Made by a program: the position numbers and the translations under genes | Shown: in pieces, positions 14,703 to 20,873 of the stretch | How positions within the stretch are numbered: the stretch's first letter is position 1 | How the letters are laid out: every line of letters starts with the position of its first letter | Notes under the pieces: model-generated | The model's database searches: none | What the model was told of the DNA's origin: nothing | The model's input: only the letters and a program-made list of their open reading frames with translations | Source of the DNA: DASRTE01 sp035316885 | GTDB lineage: Bacteria; Actinomycetota; Actinomycetes; Jiangellales; Jiangellaceae | Reading direction: 5' to 3' | Length of the DNA: 20,873 nucleotides | Assembly (NCBI GenBank): GCA_035316885.1 | Contig: DATHII010000168.1 | Location: 1 to 20,873 of the forward strand

Positions 14703-15427
14703 GGCCGCCGGCCCCGCCCGGTCAGCTCGAGGAAGACGTCCTCGAGCGACCGGCCCGAACCGCCGGTCAATGTCGACGGCGATCCCTGCGCCACCAGGTG
14801 GCCGGAGTCGATGATCACGACGTGGTCGGCCAGGTGCTCGACTTCGTCCATCAGGTGGGTGGTGAGCACGACGGTGACCCCGTCGGCGCGAAGGTCCTCC
14901 ATCACCCGCCAGCTCTCCCGGCGGGCGGCCGGGTCCAGCCCAGCCGTCGGCTCGTCGAGAAAGACGACCTCGGGCCGGCCGAGCAGCGCTGCGGCAAGTG
15001 CCAGGCGCTGGCGCAGGCCGCCGGACAGGCGCCGAACCGGTGTCGTGGCTGACGTTGCCAGATCGAGCCGTTCGGTCAGGGCGTCGACATCGAGCGGGTG
15101 GGTGTGCAGCGTCGCCAGGTGCGCGAGCAGTTCGCGCGCTCGCGCGCCCGGGTGCAGGCCGGCGCCCTCCTGAAGCATGACCCCGACGCGCGGACGCAGC
15201 GCTGTGCCGTCGCGCACCGGATCCAGGCCGAGCACGCGCACGCTGCCGCTGTCTGCGCGTCGGTAACCCTCGCAGCACTCGACGGTGGTCGTCTTTCCGG
15301 CCCCGTTGGGGCCCAACAGGGCCGTGATCGTGCCGGCATCGACGACGAAGTTGAGCCCCTCGACCGCGGTGGTGCTGCCGTACCGCTTGGTCAGGGATTT
15401 CACCTCGACGGCCGGCCCGACGCTCAC
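14699..15427 (-). CDS. ABC transporter ATP-binding protein
   Basis: A 242-residue ABC ATPase of the CcmA/drug-exporter type, driving the ABC-2 permease encoded just downstream. Walker A is GPNGAGKTT (39-47), the Q-loop VMLQEG (83-88), the signature RLSGGLRQRLALA (133-145), Walker B VVFLDEP (154-160) with the D-loop TAGLDP, and the switch histidine H191 in TTHLMDE. All catalytic residues are intact. Homology begins at SVGPAVEVKSLTKRYG, so the GTG at 15427 is the likely start, although no clear ribosome-binding site precedes it. GTG codon 9 (VEVKSL...) is an alternative. It lies 50 bp after the broken DUF222/HNH gene on the same strand and could be reached by its transcript. Confidence 0.93.
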   Translation of the reverse strand: MSVGPAVEVKSLTKRYGSTTAVEGLNFVVDAGTITALLGPNGAGKTTTVECCEGYRRADSGSVRVLGLDPVRDGTALRPRVGVMLQEGAGLHPGARARELLAHLATLHTHPLDVDALTERLDLATSATTPVRRLSGGLRQRLALAAALLGRPEVVFLDEPTAGLDPAARRESWRVMEDLRADGVTVVLTTHLMDEVEHLADHVVIIDSGHLVAQGSPSTLTGGSGRSLEDVFLELTGRGRRP

Positions 15428-15477
15428 CGGGCGAGTCTCGCACCCCGGCTGCCGTCGACCGGCGCCGAGGGTGCTCG

Positions 15478-16974
15478 TCAGAACGGTGGTGGGTCGGGGT
15501 CGACGGGCTCCCGACTGTCGGGCTCTGTCGGTGGGGGTTGGGGGAGGAGGCCGACGATTTCGGGGTCGACCTGGTAGGTGTGTCCGGTGGGTGCGGTCCA
15601 GGTGTACCGTCCTGGTTCGGGTTGGTCGAGTCGCCAGTGGTGGTGGGTTTGTCGGTGTGGTGGCCGCGGTGCAGCGGCCCGAGGTTGCCCGCGGCGGTGG
15701 CGCCGCCCTGCTGCCACGGGGTGCTGTGGTCGAGGTCGCAGCTCTCGGCGGGCCGGGTGCAGGTGGGGAAGCGGCAGGTTTGGTCGCGGGCGATGACGTG
15801 CTCGGCCAGCTCCGGCGGCGGCAGGTACCGCTGGCGGCCGAGGTCGAGGACCACACCCGAGGCCGGGTCGGTGAGGATCCGCCGCCAGACACCGTGCGCG
15901 GCGATCCGCCGCGCGGCCTCGGCGGTGATGGGGCCGTGGCCGTGCAGGTGGGCGGGCTGGTCGTCGGCGCCGATCAGCGTCGAATAGGCCATCGTCACGT
16001 TCACACAGGCCGCCTTCCCGCGGCGGGCACCGAGCCGGGAGTTGACGTGTGCGCAGCCCGGGTGGCAGCAGCCCAGGTGCCCGGCGGTCAGGGCGGACCA
16101 GCCCAGCCCGGCGAGCACGTCCGCGCGTGCCTGGTCCAGGGTCCGCTTGTCGGCCGGGGTGGTGCTCTGTTGGCGGCGGGCGGCGGCGTCGATGGCGGTC
16201 CAGAATGCGGCGGCGTCCTGCGCGGGTAGCCGGATCAGCAGGCTGGCCATGCCGTCGGGTTCCGGGCACGGCGCGGACACGAACCGGCCGGCCCGCGCCT
16301 TCCGGTGCCGCTGCTGAGCGCTGGCCGGGTCGGCGGCGATGACGGCCTTGGTCACCGCGGCGCGCAGCTGCGACGCGGTCTGCCGGTGCGCGGTGGCCAG
16401 GATCGTCGCCTCCACGGACCGGCGCAGGCCAGGGGACGCCGGCGAGGGGTCGGGTCTGTTCGGCGATCACCCGGGCCCGGTAGCCGTCGATCCGCCCCGA
16501 CTTCAGTTCGGCGAGTGTCGCCGGCAGCTCGTCCACCAGCTCACACGCCAGCGCCACTCGTGCCAGTGCCGCGGACGGGGACAGCCGCAGCTCCGCGGAG
16601 ATGACCGACGCCGCACCCCGCACACCGTGGGTCGGGTCATGGTGGCCGTGTTCGGCGCAGCCGGCGAACATCGGCCGACGGGCCAGTTCGGCGATCGCGG
16701 TGATCTGGGCCGCCTCGGAGCGCGCCTTCATCCGCTCGGCGGCGCCGATCTCGTCGACCAGATCCCGTTCGACCGCGACCGCCTCATCCGCCGGCCCGTC
16801 GGTCCCAGGGCCGTCGGCGGCGGTGGCTGGGGCCTTGTCGGTGAGCAGTGTGGTCAGCTGCCCGACCTGCAGCGCCACCTCGACCCCGCGCGGCCGGGCG
16901 GCCAGCGCGGCGAACGGCACCCGCACCACCGGCCGGCCGGCGGCCGGGATCTGATCGAGCCTGTGTTCGAACAT
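15478..16974 (-). pseudogene. DUF222/HNH endonuclease (13E12-type) gene with two compensating frameshifts
   Basis: The parts of this gene form a DUF222 protein with a C-terminal HNH nuclease domain, the actinobacterial 13E12 REP-type family. Frame A, from the ATG at 16974, gives the DUF222 N-terminus through RARVIAEQTRPLAG (about residue 180). Homology then moves to another frame (RRSVEATILATAHRQTASQLRAAV...), which carries the HNH centre CRFPTCTRPAESCDLDHSTPW...NLGPLHRGHH. It returns to frame A near 15650 for THHHWRLDQPEPGRYTWTAPTGHTY and the stop. The first shift looks like one extra base, probably in the GGGG at 16432-16435; the second looks like one lost base beside the TTT at 15648-15650. 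Repaired, the protein would be about 498 residues. Frame A itself runs unbroken from start to stop, but residues about 181-441 would be scrambled and lack the HNH site. Mutation, sequencing error and programmed shifting are all open. Confidence 0.8.
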
Positions 16975-16982
16975 GAGTTCGA
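16967..16982. promoter_or_regulatory. LexA (SOS) box over the DUF222/HNH start codon
   Basis: TCGAAC-ATGA-GTTCGA is a perfect match to the actinobacterial SOS consensus TCGAAC-N4-GTTCGA, symmetric over 16 bp. It covers the start codon (16974-16972) and touches the -10 box, so bound LexA would block transcription start. 13E12-family genes in M. tuberculosis are also reported to carry such boxes and to respond to DNA damage. Confidence 0.8.
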
Positions 16983-16987
16983 TTCTA
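16982..16987 (-). promoter_or_regulatory. -10 box for a leaderless DUF222/HNH transcript
   Basis: On the minus strand TAGAAT (16987-16982) is followed by 7 nt and then the ATG at 16974. The TANNNT hexamer and spacing fit a leaderless actinobacterial promoter, and no Shine-Dalgarno sequence is present. The box shares one base with the LexA site. Confidence 0.55.
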
Positions 16988-17154
16988 GTCGAGCCCACCG
17001 ACACTGATGAGCGAGATTTCACCGGCTGATGGGGCGGGAAGGCAGCGTGTCCCTCATGCCGCAACTCGCCTCCACATGAGCCAAGGTTGCCCTGCGTGAC
17101 ATACGCCACCGAGGCGAGGTTGTAGCCTGAGCGGAAATAGACCACGATGGTGTT
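16988..17154. promoter_or_regulatory. DUF222/HNH - sufR divergent intergenic region
   Basis: The rest of the gap upstream of sufR. It holds a candidate sufR -10 box TAGCCT (17123-17128), giving a leader of about 20 nt. AGGTTG occurs twice as a direct repeat (17084-17089 and 17117-17122), 33 bp apart. Two short inverted repeats, GCGT-GACAT-ACGC (17094-17106) and ACCA-CGA-TGGT (17141-17151), are possible operator halves. SufR proteins normally repress their own operon from a site in such a position, but I cannot say which element is the operator. Confidence 0.35.
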
Positions 17155-17913
17155 GTGAAAACAGTGCGTGACGTCATCCTCGACCCGGCGGCAACGCTGG
17201 CGATGGACGACCCGCACGCGGGTACCCGCGAGCGGGTTGCCCGGTCGATTCTCGAGAACGGGCCGTCGACTGCTGCGGCGCTGGGCCAGCGGTTGGGGCT
17301 GACCTCGGCGGCCGTGCGGCGGCACCTCGACACCCTGCTCGGCGACGGCATGATCGAGGCTCGCGAGCCCCGCGTCCAAGGCCAGCGCGGGCGCGGCCGT
17401 CCGGCCAAGGTCTTCGCGGTCGCCGAGGCCGGTCGCGACGCATTCGAGCAGGCCTACGACGACCTTGCGGTCAGTGCGTTGCGGTTCCTCGCCGAAACCG
17501 GCGGAGAACAGCTCGTGGGAGAGTTTGCCCGCCGTCGTGTCGGCGAGCTCGAGGGGCGCTACCGTCCGCTCGTTGCCGCCGCTGCTCCCGGGGATCGCGC
17601 CACGGCGCTCGCCCGGGCCCTGTCGGCCGACGGGTACGCAGCGTCCGCGCAGGCGTCACCGACGGCGTCGGGCGAACAGCTCTGTCAGCACCACTGCCCG
17701 GTGGCCCACGTCGCCGAGCAGTTCCCGCAGCTGTGCGAGGCCGAGACCGAGGTCTTCGCCCGGTTGCTCGGCACGCACGTCCAGCGCCTGGCGACCATCG
17801 CCCACGGCGACGGCATCTGCACCACACACATCCCGCGTGGCCCCGCGATCACCATGTCGGACCACGCTGACAGCATGACCGACAAGCGCACCCCGGAGGG
17901 GATCTCTCGATGA
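17155..17913 (+). CDS. sufR: Fe-S cluster-sensing transcriptional repressor SufR
   Basis: A 252-residue winged-helix regulator that, in cyanobacteria and mycobacteria, binds a 4Fe-4S cluster and represses the suf operon when clusters are plentiful. The N-terminal HTH is at about 25-72 (RERVARSILENG...TAAALGQRLGLTSAAVRRHLDTL), followed by a basic wing (RVQGQRGRGRPAKVF). Likely cluster ligands are in the C-terminal half: C177 and C181 (LCQHHCP), C194 (QLCEAETEVF) and C222 (GICTTHIPR). The GTG at 17155 is the longest start; no clear ribosome-binding site precedes it, and ATG 17203 (MDDPHAG, just before the HTH) is a good alternative. The stop overlaps the sufB ATG (ATGA), so repressor and first scaffold gene are coupled. 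Autoregulation is likely. Confidence 0.93.
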   Translation: MKTVRDVILDPAATLAMDDPHAGTRERVARSILENGPSTAAALGQRLGLTSAAVRRHLDTLLGDGMIEAREPRVQGQRGRGRPAKVFAVAEAGRDAFEQAYDDLAVSALRFLAETGGEQLVGEFARRRVGELEGRYRPLVAAAAPGDRATALARALSADGYAASAQASPTASGEQLCQHHCPVAHVAEQFPQLCEAETEVFARLLGTHVQRLATIAHGDGICTTHIPRGPAITMSDHADSMTDKRTPEGISR

Positions 17914-19322
17914 CCACCACCGCTCATCCCGAGCTGGAGGGTCTGGGCCGTTACGAGTATGGCTGGGCCGACTCCGACGCCGCCGGCGCGATCGCCCGGC
18001 GCGGACTTTCCGACGAGGTCGTCCGCGAGATCTCAGCGTTGAAGAACGAGCCCGACTGGATGCTGCAGACCCGCCTCAAGGCACTGCGGCTGTTCGACAA
18101 GAAGCCGATCCCCACCTGGGGTGCCGACGTCTCGGGCATCGACTTCGACAACATCAAGTACTTCGTCCGCTCCACCGAGAAGCAGGCGGCGAGCTGGGAC
18201 GACCTGCCCGACGACATCAAGAACACCTACGACAGACTGGGCATCCCAGAAGCAGAGAAGCAAAGACTTGTAGCGGGCGTAGCGGCTCAATACGAATCTG
18301 AGGTTGTTTACCATAAAATCCGGGAGGATCTGGAGGAACAGGGCGTCATCTTCCTCGACACCGACACCGGGCTGCGCGAGCACCCGGAGCTGTTCCAGGA
18401 GTACTTCGCCACGGTCATCCCCGCCGGCGACAACAAGTTCTCGGCTCTCAACACTGCGGTGTGGTCGGGCGGATCGTTCATCTACGTGCCGAAGGGCGTG
18501 CACGTCGAGATCCCGCTGCAGGCCTACTTCCGCATCAACACCGAGAACATGGGCCAGTTCGAGCGGACCCTGATCATCGTCGACGAGGGTGCCTACGTGC
18601 ACTACGTCGAGGGGTGCACGGCGCCGATCTACTCCTCGGACTCGCTGCACAGCGCGGTCGTCGAGATCATCGTGAAGAAGGGTGCGCGCTGCCGCTACAC
18701 GACGATCCAGAACTGGTCGAACAACGTCTACAACCTGGTGACCAAGCGGGCCACGGCGGCCGAGGGCGCCACGATGGAGTGGATCGACGGCAACATCGGC
18801 TCCAAGGTGACGATGAAGTATCCCGCCGTCTGGCTGATGGGCGAGCACGCCAAGGGCGAGACACTGTCGGTGGCCTTCGCCGGTGAGGGCCAGCACCAGG
18901 ACGCCGGCGCCAAGATGGTGCACATGGCTCCGCACACCTCGTCGACGATCATCTCGAAGTCGGTGGCGCGCGGAGGCGGCCGGACGTCCTATCGCGGGCT
19001 GGTCCAGGTCATGCCGCGCGCCGAGCACAGCGCCAGCACGGTCAAGTGCGACGCCCTGCTGATCGACACCATCTCCCGCTCGGACACGTACCCCTACGTC
19101 GACGTCCGCACGGACGACGTGTCCATGGGGCACGAGGCGACGGTCTCGAAGGTCAGCGAGGACCAGCTCTTCTACCTGATGAGCCGGGGGATGAACGAGG
19201 ACGAGGCCATGGCGATGATCGTGCGCGGCTTCGTCGAGCCGATCGCGCGCGAGCTGCCCATGGAGTACGCGCTCGAGCTGAACCGGCTGATCGAGCTTCA
19301 GATGGAAGGCGCGGTGGGCTGA
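17910..19322 (+). CDS. sufB: Fe-S cluster assembly scaffold SufB
   Basis: A 470-residue core scaffold of the SUF complex, which with SufC and SufD builds Fe-S clusters in the cytosol. Homology runs end to end: GRYEYGWADSD, NEPDWMLQTRLKAL, FDNIKYFVRSTEKQAASWDDLP, NMGQFERTLI, YVEGCTAPIYSSDSLHSAVVEI and the C-terminal ELPMEYALELNRLIELQMEGAVG. C236 in EGCTAP and C380 in VKCDALLI are conserved cysteines. No intein is present, unlike M. tuberculosis SufB. GGAGGGG lies 8 nt before the ATG. Codons 109 to about 143 (18234-18338) are rich in AGA, CTT, GTA, CAA, GTT, TCT and AAA, unlike the rest of the gene, while the protein sequence stays conserved. Confidence 0.97.
   Translation: MTTTAHPELEGLGRYEYGWADSDAAGAIARRGLSDEVVREISALKNEPDWMLQTRLKALRLFDKKPIPTWGADVSGIDFDNIKYFVRSTEKQAASWDDLPDDIKNTYDRLGIPEAEKQRLVAGVAAQYESEVVYHKIREDLEEQGVIFLDTDTGLREHPELFQEYFATVIPAGDNKFSALNTAVWSGGSFIYVPKGVHVEIPLQAYFRINTENMGQFERTLIIVDEGAYVHYVEGCTAPIYSSDSLHSAVVEIIVKKGARCRYTTIQNWSNNVYNLVTKRATAAEGATMEWIDGNIGSKVTMKYPAVWLMGEHAKGETLSVAFAGEGQHQDAGAKMVHMAPHTSSTIISKSVARGGGRTSYRGLVQVMPRAEHSASTVKCDALLIDTISRSDTYPYVDVRTDDVSMGHEATVSKVSEDQLFYLMSRGMNEDEAMAMIVRGFVEPIARELPMEYALELNRLIELQMEGAVG
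18234..18338 (+). other. Atypical codon island inside sufB
   Basis: Within sufB, codons 109-143 switch from G/C-ending to many A/T-ending codons: AGA twice, CCA, GCA, CAA twice, CTT, GTA twice, GCT, GAA, TCT, GTT twice, CAT and AAA. By hand count 18231-18340 is about 51% G+C and 18241-18320 about 48%, against clearly higher values on either side. The protein segment (LGIPEAEKQRLVAGVAAQYE...) remains a conserved SufB segment. The edges are sharp. Confidence 0.75.
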
Positions 19323-19328
19323 GCCCCG

Positions 19329-20543
19329 ATGACCACTGCCAACGACGAACGGACCATCACTCAGCACGGGCTCGGCGAGCACTCCCACGGCGCAGGCAAC
19401 GGTCTCGCCACCGGCCATGGCGGAAGCTCCCTGCACCGGTTCGCCTCCTTCGACGTCGATGCCCACGAGGTGCCGCACGGGCGCGAGGAGGCCTGGCGGT
19501 TCACCCCGATGGCCCGGCTGCGCGGGCTGCACGCCGACACCGCACTCGACGGCCACGACTATGAGGTCAGCGTCGACGCCGACCCGCAGATGCGGGTCGA
19601 GACCGGCGAGGCCGACGACCCCCGGCGCGGCTCGTCCGGTTACGTACCGAACGACCGAGTCAGCGCCCGGGCATGGGCCCAGGCCGACAAGGTGCTGGCC
19701 GTCACGGTGCCCCGCGAGGTCGCCGCAACGAAGCCCACCGTCGTACGGCTGCGGGGCCTGTCGGCCGAGAAGGCCGCCGCAGGGCACGTGGTCGTCACGG
19801 CGGACGCGAACAGCTCGGGCGTGGTCGTGCTCGAGCACGAGGGGTCGGCCGCGTTCGTCGACAACGTCGAGGTGGTCGTCCACGACGGCGCCAACCTCAC
19901 CCTCGTCACGCTGCAGGAGTGGGCAGACGACGCCGTCCACCTCTCGCACCACCACATCCGGGTCGGGCGCGACGCCACGGTGAAGCACGTCGTGGTCACC
20001 TTCGGCGGCAACCTCGTCCGTACCGCCACGTCGCTCGACTACGCCGGCCCGGGAGGCGATGCCCAGCTGCTCGGGCTGTACTTCGTCGACGCCGGCCAGC
20101 ACATCGAGAACCGCCTGTTCGTCGACCACAACACCCCGAAAGCCCACAGCAACGTCGCCTACAAAGGCGCCCTGCAGGGCAAGAACGCCCACGCGGTGTG
20201 GGTCGGCGACGTCCTCATCCGGCCCGAGGCTGAGGGCATCACCACCTACGAGCTCAACCGCAACCTCGTACTGACCGACGGTGCGCGGGCCGACTCCGTG
20301 CCCAATCTGGAGATCGAGACCGGCGAGATCGTGGGCGCCGGCCACGCCAGCGCCACGGGTCGCTTCGACGACGAGCAGCTGTTCTACCTGCAGGCGCGCG
20401 GGATTCCCGAGGACCAGGCCAGACGGCTGGTCGTGCGCGGGTTCTTCACGTCGCTGATCAACCAGATCGGCGTGCCCGAGCTCACCGACCGGCTGCTGGC
20501 CGCGGTCGAGCGAGAGCTGGCGCAGAGCGAGGCCTCTGCATGA
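19329..20543 (+). CDS. sufD: Fe-S cluster assembly protein SufD
   Basis: A 404-residue SufB paralogue that pairs with SufB and binds SufC in the SUF scaffold. The N-terminus is a low-complexity His/Gly-rich lead (about 1-33), then EEAWRFTPMARLRGL, a SufD N-domain hallmark. The right-handed beta-helix core has GSAAFVDNVEVVVHDGANLTLVTLQEW and HHHIRVGRDATVKHVVVTFGG. The C-terminal block has TPKAHSNVAYKGALQGKNAHAVWVGDV, ELNRNLVLTDGARADSVPNLEIE and DDEQLFYLQARGI. The segment corresponding to E. coli VECSHGAT reads IVGAGHASA: the histidine is kept and the cysteine is Ala. The ATG at 19329 lies 6 nt after sufB, and the stop overlaps the next ATG. Confidence 0.95.
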   Translation: MTTANDERTITQHGLGEHSHGAGNGLATGHGGSSLHRFASFDVDAHEVPHGREEAWRFTPMARLRGLHADTALDGHDYEVSVDADPQMRVETGEADDPRRGSSGYVPNDRVSARAWAQADKVLAVTVPREVAATKPTVVRLRGLSAEKAAAGHVVVTADANSSGVVVLEHEGSAAFVDNVEVVVHDGANLTLVTLQEWADDAVHLSHHHIRVGRDATVKHVVVTFGGNLVRTATSLDYAGPGGDAQLLGLYFVDAGQHIENRLFVDHNTPKAHSNVAYKGALQGKNAHAVWVGDVLIRPEAEGITTYELNRNLVLTDGARADSVPNLEIETGEIVGAGHASATGRFDDEQLFYLQARGIPEDQARRLVVRGFFTSLINQIGVPELTDRLLAAVERELAQSEASA

Positions 20544-20873
20544 GCAGCTACGCCCTGGCCTGTGCCGTCGCCGAGGTGCCCGACGGAGGCGCGCTGTGCG
20601 CCACCGTCGTCGGCGTCGACGTGGCTCTGATCCGCATGGACGGCGAGATCCACGCAGTCAGCGACACCTGCTCGCACGAACAGGTCTCGCTGTCCGAAGG
20701 CGAGGTCGACGACGGCGAGATCGAGTGCTGGCAGCACGGCTCGCGCTTCGACCTGCGCTCCGGGCAGCCCACCAGCTTGCCGGCCACCGAGCCCATCGCC
20801 GTGTATCCGGTCAAGATCGACGGCGACGACGTGCTCGTCGATGTCGCCAACCCTGTGAACAGCAACCGACTTC
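20540..20873 (+). CDS. Rieske-type [2Fe-2S] ferredoxin, 3'-truncated by the window edge
   Basis: The first 111 codons of a small Rieske protein of the non-heme oxygenase ferredoxin type. The cluster ligands are C44 and H46 (DTCSHE) and C63 and H66 (ECWQHG), with 16 residues between the two pairs and the typical SRFDLRSGQPTSLPA after them. The ATG at 20540 overlaps the sufD stop (ATGA). Actinobacterial suf operons commonly carry such a gene between sufD and sufC, where it may supply electrons or serve as a client of the SUF system; its exact job is not known. Only a few C-terminal residues should be missing, since the VDVANPVNSNRL tail is near the usual end. Confidence 0.9.
   Translation, partial: MSSYALACAVAEVPDGGALCATVVGVDVALIRMDGEIHAVSDTCSHEQVSLSEGEVDDGEIECWQHGSRFDLRSGQPTSLPATEPIAVYPVKIDGDDVLVDVANPVNSNRL

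Noticed and set aside
15428..15477. Promoter directly upstream of the ABC ATPase
   Set aside because: No TANNNT hexamer at a suitable distance from GTG 15427. Transcription may come from the DUF222 gene.
18612..18620. Possible SufB intein at the conserved EGC site (C236)
   Set aside because: The reading frame passes straight through YVEGCTAPIY with no insertion. The gene has ordinary intein-free length (470 residues).
18033..20345. A 770-codon open frame on the minus strand opposite sufB and sufD
   Set aside because: It is the antisense of two secure genes, and its translation is a Val/Asp/Arg/Gly/His-rich shadow typical of GC-rich DNA with no motif. The sufB-sufD calls explain the region.

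Overview
This window is a chromosomal segment from a high-G+C Gram-positive bacterium (Actinomycetota). Evidence is the strong G/C bias at third codon positions, frequent GTG starts, an RbpA-type RNA polymerase-binding protein, OpcA beside glucose-6-phosphate dehydrogenase, a SufR-SufB-SufD cluster, and a DUF222/HNH (13E12-type) gene carrying an actinobacterial LexA box. The order tpiA-secG ... pgl-opcA-zwf-tal-tkt / ctaB ... sufR-sufB-sufD is the usual actinobacterial backbone. The genus cannot be fixed. SufB has no intein, and RbpA keeps the Cys/His zinc site, which suggests a lineage outside the mycobacteria.

Layout. 1-1462 (+): 3' part of tpiA, then secG and an rbpA-like gene. 1497-10573 (-): a tightly packed central-carbon operon read from right to left as tkt, tal, pgi, zwf, opcA, pgl, probably ending in a Tat-exported cyclase-family protein. 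Several junctions are ATGA or TGATG overlaps, which suggests translational coupling. Together these enzymes cover the oxidative pentose phosphate branch (zwf with its partner opcA, and pgl), the non-oxidative branch (tkt, tal) and the link to glycolysis (pgi). 10574-10799 is a divergent promoter region. 10800-12426 (+): ctaB (heme O synthase) and a small membrane protein. 12433-13383 (-): ctaA (heme A synthase), so both heme A steps flank the membrane protein. 13406-13927 (+): a GNAT acetyltransferase diverging from ctaA through a 22-bp gap. 13944-15427 (-): an ABC-2 permease and its ATPase. 15478-16974 (-): a DUF222/HNH gene carrying two compensating frameshifts and an SOS box over its start codon. 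17155-20873 (+): the suf operon, with sufR (Fe-S sensing repressor), sufB, sufD and a Rieske-type ferredoxin cut by the window end.

Most of the window is conserved housekeeping DNA. The items most worth a second look are: (1) a symmetric bidirectional promoter in which two overlapping -10 hexamers each lie 6 nt from a GTG start (ctaA / GNAT); (2) a perfect TCGAAC-N4-GTTCGA box overlapping the start of the DUF222/HNH gene; (3) the two opposite frameshifts inside that gene, which leave one uninterrupted frame from start to stop but put the HNH centre out of frame; (4) a sharply bounded island of about 100 nt of A/T-ending and rare codons inside sufB, with no visible change in the protein. I saw no tRNA, rRNA, CRISPR array, insertion sequence or clearly novel multi-gene system. 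All calls come from reading the sequence by eye; no database search was run.
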